From contig JAUZSN010000002.1 of assembly GCA_030949405.1 (NCBI GenBank), positions 434,001 to 498,000 of the forward strand: a DNA stretch of 64,000 nt, in the 5' to 3' direction. Origin of the DNA: Methylococcales bacterium. Lineage in GTDB: Bacteria; Pseudomonadota; Gammaproteobacteria; Methylococcales; Methylomonadaceae. Shown piece after piece: positions 16,715-24,787 of the stretch. The position numbers were made by a program, and so were the translations under genes. A model generated the notes under the pieces. It was not told where the DNA came from. It saw only the letters and a program-made list of their open reading frames with translations, and did not search any database. Each line of letters begins with the position of its first letter. Within the stretch, counting starts at the first letter, position 1.

Positions 16715-17464
16715 ATGACAGATAAAGAAAAAATAATTGAATTATTTAATCAAAATGTGAAAGGCAAAAAATCAGATATATCTGGCTCAAATAGTAAGCA
16801 TGACGGCAAAGAAGGACATTGGCTAGAAAGACAAATGGGACTATCAGCCAATGCAAGTAATAGTCCTGATATTTATGGCTATGAAATGAAAAATACAACA
16901 ACGTCTAAAACAACTTTCGGGGATTGGTCAGCGGATAAATATATTTTTAAAGGTGAAAATTCAACGATTACTCGCGATGAATTTCTTCAAATTTTTGGAA
17001 AACCTAATGAAAAGAAAGATGGGCGTTTTTCTTGGTCTGGTGAGCCTTGCCCTAAGATAAATGGTTATAATAATTTCGGGCAAAAACTTGATATTGATGA
17101 AATAGAAAATATTAAAGCCATTTACAGTTACAGCGAAGATAAAAGACCTAATAAGCAAAATATTGTCCCTTCGCGTTTTCAAGTAGAAAATTTAGTTATT
17201 GCTTTATGGGAAATGAATTCTTTAAAAACCAAATTAGAACGTAAATTTAACCAAAAAGGTTGGTTTAAGTGTGAAAAAAATTCTAGTGGAGAATATGAAT
17301 CTATTAATTTTGGAGAGCCTATAAATTACGAAAACTGGTTAAATCTTGTCCGTAAAGGTGTTGTGTTTTTTGATAGTGGAATGTATCAAACTAATAATCG
17401 AAATTACTCACAATGGCGTGCTAATAATTCTTTATGGGATAGCTTAATTACAAGTACATACTAA
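16715..17464 (+). CDS. Type II restriction endonuclease (LlaMI/MutH-like PD-(D/E)XK fold)
   Basis: The 249-aa protein has GKEGHWLERQMG followed by SPDIYGYEMKN. This gives a PD-x4-E-M-K catalytic motif with D52, E57 and K59. The sequence KTTFGDWSADKYIF follows. This resembles endonucleases of the LlaMI family (known to cut CC^NGG) and the wider MutH-like fold. It is transcribed away from the cytosine methylase with a 155-bp shared control region, the usual arrangement for a selfish type II system. A strong terminator follows. The exact specificity is not readable from sequence alone. Confidence 0.8.
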   Translation: MTDKEKIIELFNQNVKGKKSDISGSNSKHDGKEGHWLERQMGLSANASNSPDIYGYEMKNTTTSKTTFGDWSADKYIFKGENSTITRDEFLQIFGKPNEKKDGRFSWSGEPCPKINGYNNFGQKLDIDEIENIKAIYSYSEDKRPNKQNIVPSRFQVENLVIALWEMNSLKTKLERKFNQKGWFKCEKNSSGEYESINFGEPINYENWLNLVRKGVVFFDSGMYQTNNRNYSQWRANNSLWDSLITSTY

Positions 17465-17470
17465 TCATCA

Positions 17471-17505
17471 AAAAGACCATTCTAAAATATAAGAATGGTC
17501 TTTTT
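17471..17505. terminator. Bidirectional terminator after the restriction endonuclease
   Basis: AAAAGACCATTCT at 17471-17483 pairs with AGAATGGTCTTTTT at 17492-17505. The stem is flanked by A- and T-runs, so it can act for the endonuclease and for the opposing rep gene. Confidence 0.88.
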
Positions 17506-17540
17506 TAATTTCAATAAGTATATACATTGTCGTCTAATTT

Positions 17541-18380
17541 CTAATTGGACTTAGCCGCTAACTTCTCAGCTTTAATACGAAAAGCCGCTTCTTCGTAAGA
17601 TTCACCTACTCGCGCTTTGCGTTCTATTTCTGATTTAGGTAAACCAAACATCATCGGCTCTTTATTACTTGGCTTAGACGACTTTTTAGCTTGTTTCTCA
17701 GCAAAGGTAAAAATCAAATGCGTCACACTACGCCCAGTTTTACGCTGTTTCCATGTCACCTGTAAATTAGAATGCTGATTAATATCCTTAATCGCAGGTT
17801 CTAAAACTCGCGCCTTAAAATTATCCAAACGGTTATAACTCTCATCTAACTGAAATTGACTTTTAATCCATGCAATCTCAATTTCGCGTGTCCCTGTTGT
17901 TTTCCACTGCATTAACAATTCATATAAACGAATCCCATAAATAGAAGACATATTTCCAACATGTTTAAGCTCATAACGAGTAAATGTACCTTTCAACTCA
18001 CTCAAATAAGGAATTATCTTTTGAGAAAAACATAAACTAATTTTTCCCTCATCAGGCATATAACCAACCGAACTAATCCAGCGGGTTTCTATTTTTTTTA
18101 ACTTAGGACGCTCAGGATCTGGGTTATAAATTGTCATAGAACGTTGATACAAAGTTTTAGTAATACTTTGTAACTCACTATAAGCTCTATTTTTAGAAAC
18201 AGAAAACAATTTTGCAAAATCAACAGCCGATAATTCAAATTCATCCGTTTTTAATAATTCCTCGGCTGAATTCACTTGAGCAATACACGCTAGCACAACC
18301 CGTTGTTCATTTAGACTTAATTTATAACCTGCTTCGACAACGCTATTAGATTTATAAACGGTTAATTTTTTGTGATTCAT
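17541..18380 (-). CDS. Plasmid-type replication initiator, Rep_3 family
   Basis: The 279-aa protein from the ATG at 18380 starts MNHKKLTVYKSNSVVEAGYK and has the two winged-helix domains of Rep_3 initiators. Typical segments are LSLNEQRVVLACIAQVNS and MSSIYGIRLYELLMQWKTTG. Such proteins bind iterons and open a theta-type origin. The start is set by a strong GGAGG site 5-10 nt upstream. The frame stays open upstream to 18584, but that part is a translation of the iterons. It lies in the chromosome window, not on an evident plasmid, next to an RM system and a second rep remnant. A Lys-rich C-terminal tail follows the fold. Confidence 0.9.
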   Translation of the reverse strand: MNHKKLTVYKSNSVVEAGYKLSLNEQRVVLACIAQVNSAEELLKTDEFELSAVDFAKLFSVSKNRAYSELQSITKTLYQRSMTIYNPDPERPKLKKIETRWISSVGYMPDEGKISLCFSQKIIPYLSELKGTFTRYELKHVGNMSSIYGIRLYELLMQWKTTGTREIEIAWIKSQFQLDESYNRLDNFKARVLEPAIKDINQHSNLQVTWKQRKTGRSVTHLIFTFAEKQAKKSSKPSNKEPMMFGLPKSEIERKARVGESYEEAAFRIKAEKLAAKSN

Positions 18381-18452
18381 AATCCTCCAAAGAGTTTTAA
18401 AATAAAATAATATATCATATTTAACTACAGAGTAATATTTAGTAGTTAAATA

Positions 18453-18553
18453 CACCGATTTTGTAGGTTTTAAAGCACCGATTTTGTAGTTATAAACACC
18501 GATTTTGTAGTTATAAACACCGATTTTGTAGGTATGGAACACCGAATTTGTAG
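18453..18553. other. Iteron array (five copies), probable replication origin
   Basis: CACCGATTTTGTAG occurs at 18453, 18476, 18497 and 18518, and with one change (CACCGAATTTGTAG) at 18540. The start-to-start spacing is 21-23 bp, about two helical turns. It lies 73-173 bp upstream of the Rep_3 start and is followed by a very AT-rich stretch to about 18650. This is the standard layout of an iteron-regulated plasmid origin. Confidence 0.88.
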
Positions 18554-18987
18554 GTTTATAAATATATAAATAGATAAAAATCAAAATGTTACATGGTAGT
18601 AAAATATTAAAACAAGTATAAAAATATATAAAAGGAAACTAAAAAATAGGTAGTCAAGTAGGTCAGGTTCGATTATTGGGCATAGCGAGATAACGACCCC
18701 GATTTACTTAAGCTTCTCAGCTTTAATACGAAAAGCCGCATCTTCCCAAGATTCCCCTACTCGCGCTTCGCGTTCTATTTCGGCTTTCGGTAAAGCGTAC
18801 ATCATTGGCTCTTTATTACTTGCCTTAGATGACTTTTTAGCTTGTTTCTCAGAAAAAGTAAAAATCAAATGCGTCACCCTTCGACCTGTCTTACGCTAAT
18901 GGAATGGTTCGTCCCACTTTTACAACCGCCCTAAAAGGGATGATAATAACCGTTATTCATTTTCAGCACAAGTGTGAGGTCATAGTC

Positions 18988-20028
18988 ATGAGCAAAGTTA
19001 ATTCAAACAAAAATATCGCCGTCTTAGGGATTGATTTGGCGAAGAATAGTTTTCAGCTACATGGCGTGGATGAAGACGATAACGTGTGTCTGAAAAAGAA
19101 ACTCACACGCAACAAGCTGAGTGCCTTTATCGCTAATCTGCCGCCGTGTTTAATTGGCATTGAAGCCTGCGGCGGCGCGAATTATTGGAAGCGCATTTTC
19201 TCTCAATTTGGGCATACGGTCAAAATTATGGCTCCACAATTTGTGAAGCCGTATGTGAAATCAAACAAAAGCGATGCCTTGGATGCGGAAGGAATTTGCG
19301 AAGCTGTGCAACGGAAGTCGATGCGCTTTGTCCCCAGTAAAAGTGTTGAGCAGCAGGATATTCAATGTATGCATCGCATTCGTAGCCAGTTGATTGGGCG
19401 ACGCACTGCGCAAGCGAATCAAATTCGCGGCTTGCTGATGGAATATGGCATCATCATTGCGCAAGGCATTCACTCGGTCAGTAAGATTATTCCTGAGTTG
19501 CTAGAGGATGCAGAAAACCAACTTTCACCGATATTTCGAGAATTATTGCAAGAGCTTTACGATGAAATGAAGCACCTCAATGAGCGGATTGATTCGATCG
19601 AAATCAAGTTAAAACAGGTCTGCGCTCAGAATGAAAACTGCCAACGATTACTCACTATTCCTGGTGTCGGACTGTTAACTGCCACGGCTTTAATCGCTGC
19701 GATTGGCGACATCAATGTGTTTAAAAATGGACGCGAACTCGCGGCATGGCTAGGGCTGGTGCCGAGGCAACATTCCACAGGCGGCAAGCCGACATTATTA
19801 GGGATTAGCAAACGCGGCGACACTTATCTGCGCACCTTGCTGATTCACGGTGGACGCTCGATGTTACGGGTAGCGCATAAATACGAAGACAAGCGTAATA
19901 AATGGATTGTCAGTTTAAAGGAACGACGCGGCGAAAATATTTCCACAGTTGCCATCGCCAACAAAAACGCGCGTATCGCATGGGCGGTATTGAGCAAGCA
20001 AGAAGATTACTGCATCAAGAGTACTTAG
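18988..20028 (+). CDS. IS1111-group IS110 transposase (DEDD recombinase)
   Basis: From the ATG at 18988 the protein is 346 aa. The RuvC-like DEDD domain has D16 (GIDLAK), E59 (IGIEACGG) and D96/D99 (KSDALDAEGI). The C-terminal Transposase_20 domain has LTIPGVGLLTATALIAAIGD and the segment STGGKPTLLGISKRGDTYLR, which holds the conserved serine region. IS110 enzymes use an RNA guide to choose both target and donor. A TGAGGT site precedes the ATG, and 28 further upstream codons to 18904 are not needed. The gene is intact, so the element may still be active. Confidence 0.93.
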   Translation: MSKVNSNKNIAVLGIDLAKNSFQLHGVDEDDNVCLKKKLTRNKLSAFIANLPPCLIGIEACGGANYWKRIFSQFGHTVKIMAPQFVKPYVKSNKSDALDAEGICEAVQRKSMRFVPSKSVEQQDIQCMHRIRSQLIGRRTAQANQIRGLLMEYGIIIAQGIHSVSKIIPELLEDAENQLSPIFRELLQELYDEMKHLNERIDSIEIKLKQVCAQNENCQRLLTIPGVGLLTATALIAAIGDINVFKNGRELAAWLGLVPRQHSTGGKPTLLGISKRGDTYLRTLLIHGGRSMLRVAHKYEDKRNKWIVSLKERRGENISTVAIANKNARIAWAVLSKQEDYCIKST

Positions 20029-20310
20029 GATTTTAGTTAGGAAAAATCGAATCCACTTTTTAAAGACGAGCAACAGAACAAACGATCAGTTTACAACGAA
20101 TTGCGTAGATAAAGTTTAAGTGATGGCATAAAAGGTAACACCTGCATTTCCAGCAACCTGTAGCGGACGGAGACCTTCGAGGTCGTTTAGCTGATGAGGA
20201 GAAAATGCGCGGATTCCATCAGGGCTAGAGGGCTTTCAGCGCCTCATTTAAAAGCCGGATATATGGCTGCACTATTTTTTTATGTCACGAAAAAACTTTA
20301 CTTGCAATAC
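20029..20310 (+). ncRNA. Candidate guide (seekRNA/bridge RNA) region of the IS1111 element
   Basis: In IS1111-group elements the guide RNA is encoded in the non-coding part after the transposase gene. Here that part is about 280 bp, lies inside the IS, and contains GC-richer stem-like segments, for example GGAGACCTTCGAGGTC near 20179. I could not match guide loops to the target by eye, so exact ends and loops are not assigned. The call rests on position within a recognised IS1111 element. Confidence 0.4.
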
Positions 20311-20853
20311 GGGACGAACCATATATGTGTCCACTCAGTATTATAGTTTGAATGATTGTTAATGTCTTTCACCGCAGGTTCAATCACATACTTTTTAAAA
20401 TCCTTAATAGATTTATACTTATCTTCAATTTGAAACTGCTTTTTTAACCAATCAAGCTCAATTTCTCGCACCCCTGTCGATCTCCATTGTACTAATAACT
20501 CATATAAACGAATCGCATAAACAGAAGTCATCTTGCCAACATCCTCAAGCTTATAGCGCGTAAACTGCCCTTTTAACTCACTCAAATAAGGCAATATATC
20601 CTGAGAAAATCGTAAAATAATCTTGCCCTCTTCGGGCATATAACCAATGGAACTAATCCAACGCGTCTCTATCTTTTTAAGCTTAGGATGTTCAGGCTCA
20701 GGGTTATAAATTGTCACCGAACGTTGATAAAGCGTTTTAGCAATACTTTGTAACTCGCTATACGCCCTATCTTCTGAAATTGAAAAAAGACGCGCAAAAT
20801 CCGTTGCCGATAATTCAAACTTATCCGTTTTTAACAAAACCTGAAAATAAAGA

Positions 20854-20911
20854 AAATAAAGGGGTAAATAAAGGGGTCTAAATAAAGCAAATAAAGGGGT
20901 CAGTGTAAATT
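20854..20911 (+). repeat. RAYT left-flank repeats (AAATAAAGGGGT motifs)
   Basis: AAATAAAGGGGT occurs at 20854, 20866 and 20889. The last copy continues as CAGTGTAAATT, matching the AAAGGGGTCAG-type boundary often seen upstream of RAYT genes. It replaces the 5' end of the second rep gene. Confidence 0.7.
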
Positions 20912-20970
20912 AAAGTATCAAAACAGGTTGCTTTTACTGTAGAATACAATCTTTTGCTAGATTTAACCGT

Positions 20971-21672
20971 ATGCCTAGAAAACCTCGAATTAGTCCCATT
21001 GGTATTCCACAGCATGTCATTGTACGAGGCAACAATCGTCAAGTTTGCTTTACTAATGAAAACGACATGACTTTTTATCTCAATTGTTTAAAAAACTACT
21101 CCAAAAAACACGACTTGCAAATTCATGCTTGGGTATTGATGACTAATCATATTCATCTACTATGTACCCCGATGAAAAAAAATTCCGTGAGTAAAACCAT
21201 GCAAGATGTCGGTAGACTTTATGTGTGTTATTTTAATAGGACTTACCATAGAACAGGCACATTATGGGAAGGTCGCTACAAATCAAGTTTAGTGCAATCT
21301 GATTATTATTTGTTAGCCGTTTACCGATACATTGAGTTAAACCCTCTACGCGCCTCTATGGTTAATGATCCTGCGGATTATGCCTTTTCCAGTTATCAAA
21401 TTAATGCGTTAGGTAAACCTTCTGATTTATGTACTCCACATAGTGAGTATTTGTCTTTAGGCGATAATGATAAAAAGAGGCAAAAAAAGTATAAGTTATT
21501 ATTCAAGCAGCGACTTGATAACAAACTTATTAATGATATTCGCAAAATCACCAATAAAGGCATGGCAATTGGTAATGATAATTTTATTGCACAGATAAAA
21601 GTATTAACAGGTCATAATCTAGTGTGTGTAAACAGAGGGCGACCTGTTGGATGGCGAAAGAATAAAAAATAA
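20971..21672 (+). CDS. REP-associated tyrosine transposase (RAYT, Y1/HUH family)
   Basis: The 233-aa protein begins MPRKPRISPIGIPQHVIVRG. It has the HUH motif NHIHLL (H60, H62) and a Tyr-containing segment YRYIELNPLRASMV (Y118/Y120), typical of TnpA-REP enzymes related to IS200/IS605. These single-strand DNA transposases act on short palindromic repeats at their flanks. A C-terminal extension includes NKGMAIGNDNFIAQIKVLTG. The gene is intact and flanked on both sides by repeats containing AAAGGGGTC or its complement. Its insertion probably removed the start of the neighbouring rep gene. Confidence 0.9.
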   Translation: MPRKPRISPIGIPQHVIVRGNNRQVCFTNENDMTFYLNCLKNYSKKHDLQIHAWVLMTNHIHLLCTPMKKNSVSKTMQDVGRLYVCYFNRTYHRTGTLWEGRYKSSLVQSDYYLLAVYRYIELNPLRASMVNDPADYAFSSYQINALGKPSDLCTPHSEYLSLGDNDKKRQKKYKLLFKQRLDNKLINDIRKITNKGMAIGNDNFIAQIKVLTGHNLVCVNRGRPVGWRKNKK

Positions 21673-22242
21673 TTATTGACACAGTCTCTTTATACTGATT
21701 CCTTGATAGACATTATTTTATGGCCATATCGAACAAAAACTTCTAAGAATACCAATAATGATAAAAAATAAATTTTTAAGAAAATCAAAGGCATCAGATT
21801 AACTTGATTTTTCAGAATCCAGAATCAAGTTACTCTGCCCCCAATTCCAGTAAGTTGGCGCGGTAGATTGGGCTAAGTAACAAAGCTCAACATTTTTAAT
21901 AACAAAACTTATAATAGAAAATAGGGGGCAGGTTTTGCATTTTTCAGCCTCCCGACTCACCGTATAAAATAAATTTTTAAAAGTAAAAAATGCAAGACCT
22001 ATCCCCTTTACTTACCTGCAATTTTAAAAGTTCATTAATCATTACCCCCCCCTCAAAACAAACAAATCCATAAAACCAAAATTTTAACCGATTTTTTATC
22101 GACCACAGCTATTAAGCTAAAATAGGCACATTTATGGTTTATCTCAAAATTAATTGCTGAAAAAAACTTGCACCAACTCTATTTGAAATGCTAGCTTAAG
22201 TGATATGGCTATCAAACCCATAACCTTAATGGTAAAAATCCT
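21673..22242. other. RAYT downstream flank and non-coding stretch with imperfect inverted repeat
   Basis: No gene is seen in these 570 bp. CAAGTTACTCTGCCCCC at about 21823-21839 resembles the flank of the 14-bp satellite at 15086. GCAGGTTTTGCATTTTT near 21928-21944 pairs imperfectly with AAAAATGCAAGACCT near 21986-22000, a pattern like RAYT-associated REP hairpins. Confidence 0.55.
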
Positions 22243-23132
22243 ATGGAAAAAAAATACTTCAATCCCTACACCGATTTTGGATTCAAAAAACTTTTTGGAG
22301 AAGAAGCAAATAAAGACCTGTTAATTGACTTTTTAAACCAGCTTCTCCCCGACTATCACCAAATAGCCACACTTGAATTTAAAAATGTCGAAAATATCAA
22401 TGATACAGCCAAAGAACGCCGAGCAATTTTTGATATTTATTGTCAAACCAACGATGGCAATCGTTTCATTGTGGAAATGCAAAAAGCCAAAGTAAAATTT
22501 TTTAAAGATCGTTCCTTATTTTATTCAACGTTTCCTATCAAAGACCAAGCTAAAAAAGGCGATTGGGATTTTGAACTACTCCCCGTTTATTTTATTGCTA
22601 TTCTTGATTTTCATTATGATGAGAAAAAAAGAAAAACGAAAATTTAGACGCGATGTGTGTCTAAAAGACCAAGATGGTGAGGTATTTTATGAGAAACTGC
22701 ATTTTAAATTCTTACAAATGCCTCTATTTAATAAACAGGAAAATGAGTTAGAAACCCATTTTGATAAATGGATCTATTTTTTAAAACATCTTGAAACTTT
22801 TGATCATATTCCCTCTATTTTAAACGAGCCCATTTTTAAAAAAGGCTTTGAAATTGCAGAGATTTCACATTTAAAACCTGAACAATATGAGGCTTATCAA
22901 AAAAAGTCTTATAGAATATTGGGAAATTAAAAATGTCATGGAGACCTATTTTGAAGAAGGTATAATAGAAGGGAGAAAAGAAGGAGAAATAAAAGGGAGA
23001 AAAGAAGGCGAAATAAAAGGAAGAAAAGAAGGTAAAATAGAAAATGCTAAAGCATTGAAAGAGCTAGGGGTCTCTATTGAAACTATTGTCACCGCAATAG
23101 GTTTAACAACGGAAGAAATTGAACGGTTATAA
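22243..23132 (+). pseudogene. Rpn/PD-(D/E)XK nuclease family transposase-like protein, two frameshifts
   Basis: Three consecutive frames form one protein. 22243 onward gives KYFNPYTDFGFKKLFGEEAN and FDIYCQTNDGNRFIVEMQKA, the nuclease core with a D...ExQ motif. The middle frame gives KFRRDVCLKDQDGEVFYEKL and the last frame gives SLIEYWEIKNVMETYFEEGI, followed by an EGRKEGEIKGRKEGE-type charged repeat. The first break lies in A-rich DNA near 22622-22640 and the second at the A7 run near 22900. In both places one A too many explains the shift. Family members promote recombination or act as putative transposases. It may be a pseudogene, a slippage-expressed gene or a sequencing artefact. Confidence 0.8.
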
Positions 23133-23148
23133 TATCCTTTATTCACTT

Positions 23149-24191
23149 ATTTGGCATAAAGAAAGAAATGTACTGCTATTTTTCCTCCATAAGCAGGAAA
23201 ATAATAGCTCTTTTCTTTCTATTAATATTCATTCCACGATGTATATTAACTTTCTCTTTTAAATGAGAAAATGCTCCCTCTATATGGTTGGTTGTATGAG
23301 GAATATTTAATTCTGGATAGCACTTGTATTTAAATAATAAATGTTTATTTGTTTCTAATAACCTAATTGCAGAACGTATTTTTTTATGTTTAAATTTATT
23401 TGCATCATTTTTCTTTGAAATGAATGCTCTATATTTGTTTTTAAAAGCAATAAATTTATTTATAAATTCCTTTGGGGTACTATATAAAATATCATCTACC
23501 AATTGCTTCAAATCAATTCCACAGTTAGTTTTTGGATTGGCAGTAATATATCGCCTTACGATCATTTTTTGATGAAAGATACACATTTGTACCTGTGCAT
23601 TAGGAAATCGCTCTTCTAGCCTTGATATGAAGCCTAGTTTGCCATCCAGAGTGAAACTTTTAAATGTATAACCTGCTTTTACTAGCTCATCAAGGCAAAA
23701 ATTTAATTTGGAGAGTGACTCTGTTTTTATCTCTTTTGTATAAATTATTTGTTTTGTATCATGAAAGCTTAAATAACCATATTAATTACCAAAAAAAGTT
23801 GCATCCAAAACACAATTTATTGGATATTTTGGAGCAGGTTTTGGCTTATTATTTATGACTATAGTATCAAATTATTTTCTTAAAGTAGGGATGGATATAT
23901 TTAAACCACTAGCTATATTTTGAAGTGTTTTTCTGCCAAATAGGTAATCACTGTAATAAGATTTATAATTGGTTTTTTTACCCCGTGATTCTAACCAATA
24001 ATAACCACATATATTACAAATATAACTTTGGCGGTTTCTCTTTTTACCATTCTTCTTAGCTGATGATTTTTTACATTTTAAACAAGTTTTTTACGCATCT
24101 TATAATTTTATTATATTAAATCACCGTATCATATTGTTTTTTAATATAAAAACAAGGTAAATAGCAGTACATTTCTTTCTTTATGCCAAAT
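23149..24191 (-). mobile_element. Degenerate insertion sequence with 33-bp perfect terminal inverted repeats
   Basis: The left end 23149-23181 and right end 24159-24191 are exact inverted copies over 33 bp (inner part GTACTGCTATTT / AAATAGCAGTAC). The 1043-bp element carries one transposase frame on the minus strand that is broken several times. I find no convincing target duplication. The perfect ends together with a dead transposase suggest recent decay, or mobilisation by a related enzyme elsewhere. Confidence 0.88.
23176..24098 (-). pseudogene. Transposase with zinc ribbon and DDE domain (IS256/IS1249-like), broken
   Basis: Reading from an ATG at 24098, a one-base shift in an A-run is needed to reach CLKCKKSSAKKNGKKRNRQS and YICNICGYYW, a four-cysteine zinc ribbon. 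An HTH-like segment (GRKTLQNIASGLNISIPTL) follows. In-frame stops interrupt after LRK and after FFGN. The catalytic parts are ILDATFF-like (CVLDATFFGN), KSFTLDGKLGFISRLEERFP and a C-terminal TTNHIEGAFSHLKEKVNIHR. This matches the variant Zn-binding IS256-type transposases. At least one frameshift and two stops make it non-functional. Confidence 0.75.
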
Positions 24192-24787
24192 TTTATTATT
24201 TTAATAAAGCATTAGTCGTACTTATCATGCAGATAATGACGAGGTTTTTGCTATTTTTAAAATGATTAAAGCGTTAAAAGGGACTATTTACGATAAATGA
24301 AATGTCAGGCGATAGAGGTTTTTTTAAGTAAAAGACTACTATGCAGTGGTAGAAAGAATATTCTGTTGATGATGTTTTTGCTGAAATGGAAAAAATTAAA
24401 TGTTGAGTTAAGTATATGATAAGGTAATTTTTTTTAAAAATGCCTCCTTTTTTAGAATCAGTTGCCTATTCAGGTTGATTTCGTTTCAATCGACAACGTG
24501 CCTCGAAAATTAAGTGGGTTAATTATGTCCACATACATAACAGTAAATAGGCTGCATGGTTTAATTAATATTGATGAATTTTATCCGATGGAAAAAGCGA
24601 ATATTTTTAACCAAAGATGAGTGAATGGGCTGTTTTAGTGGGCGAATAAAATTATGATAGATGGGCGTTTATACGGTTACCATTAGCATTTTATAGACTT
24701 AAAAAAAGCGACTTTTTTTACTGTAAAAGAACTTAGTCGTATAATTAGGTTATTTTTTAAATTTCACCGCTAATTTAAGAGTTATTA
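24192..24787. other. Decayed non-coding stretch upstream of aceE
   Basis: About 600 bp with short broken frames only. Pieces such as EYSVDDVFAEMEKI and SIDNVPRKLSGLIM can be read but are interrupted by stops, so I assign no gene. It ends with the probable aceE promoter. Confidence 0.5.
24717..24745 (+). promoter_or_regulatory. Probable sigma-70 promoter of aceE-aceF
   Basis: TTTACT at 24717 and TATAAT at 24740-24745 are separated by 17 bp, about 43 bp upstream of the aceE ATG. The -10 is consensus and the -35 matches 4 of 6. Confidence 0.5.

Larger units (their letters stand above)
18897..20328 (+). mobile_element. IS110-family element, IS1111 group, inserted in rep
   Basis: The element is about 1.43 kb. 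A 12-bp subterminal inverted repeat, ATGGTTCGTCCC at 18904-18915 and GGGACGAACCAT at 20311-20322, is the hallmark of the IS1111 group. Ordinary IS110 members lack it. The flanks are the two halves of the second rep gene, which fixes the ends to within a few bases. It encodes one DEDD transposase with a roughly 280-bp non-coding region downstream. No target duplication is obvious, as expected for this family. Confidence 0.85.
18704..20848 (-). pseudogene. Second Rep_3 initiator, beheaded and split by an IS1111-group element
   Basis: Two pieces of one gene are visible. 20328-20848 encodes the first part (VLLKTDKFELSATDFARLFS to NHSNYNTEWT) and 18704-18897 the last part (GRRVTHLIFTFSEKQ to RIKAEKLK). 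Together they align end to end with the intact Rep at 17541 and differ at scattered residues, so they are a related but distinct copy. The IS fills 18898-20327. About 45 N-terminal residues and the upstream iterons are missing and replaced by the RAYT flank repeats. It is non-functional. Confidence 0.85.

Noticed and set aside
16715-17464. MutH mismatch-repair endonuclease
   Set aside because: The fold may be similar, but the divergent cytosine methylase and the sequence around EMKN fit a restriction enzyme better.
18381-18584. N-terminal extension of the Rep_3 protein
   Set aside because: It is the iteron DNA read as protein; the GGAGG site fixes the start at 18380.
24192-24716. Toxin-antitoxin pair upstream of aceE
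   Set aside because: A few residues look antitoxin-like, but all frames are broken by stops.
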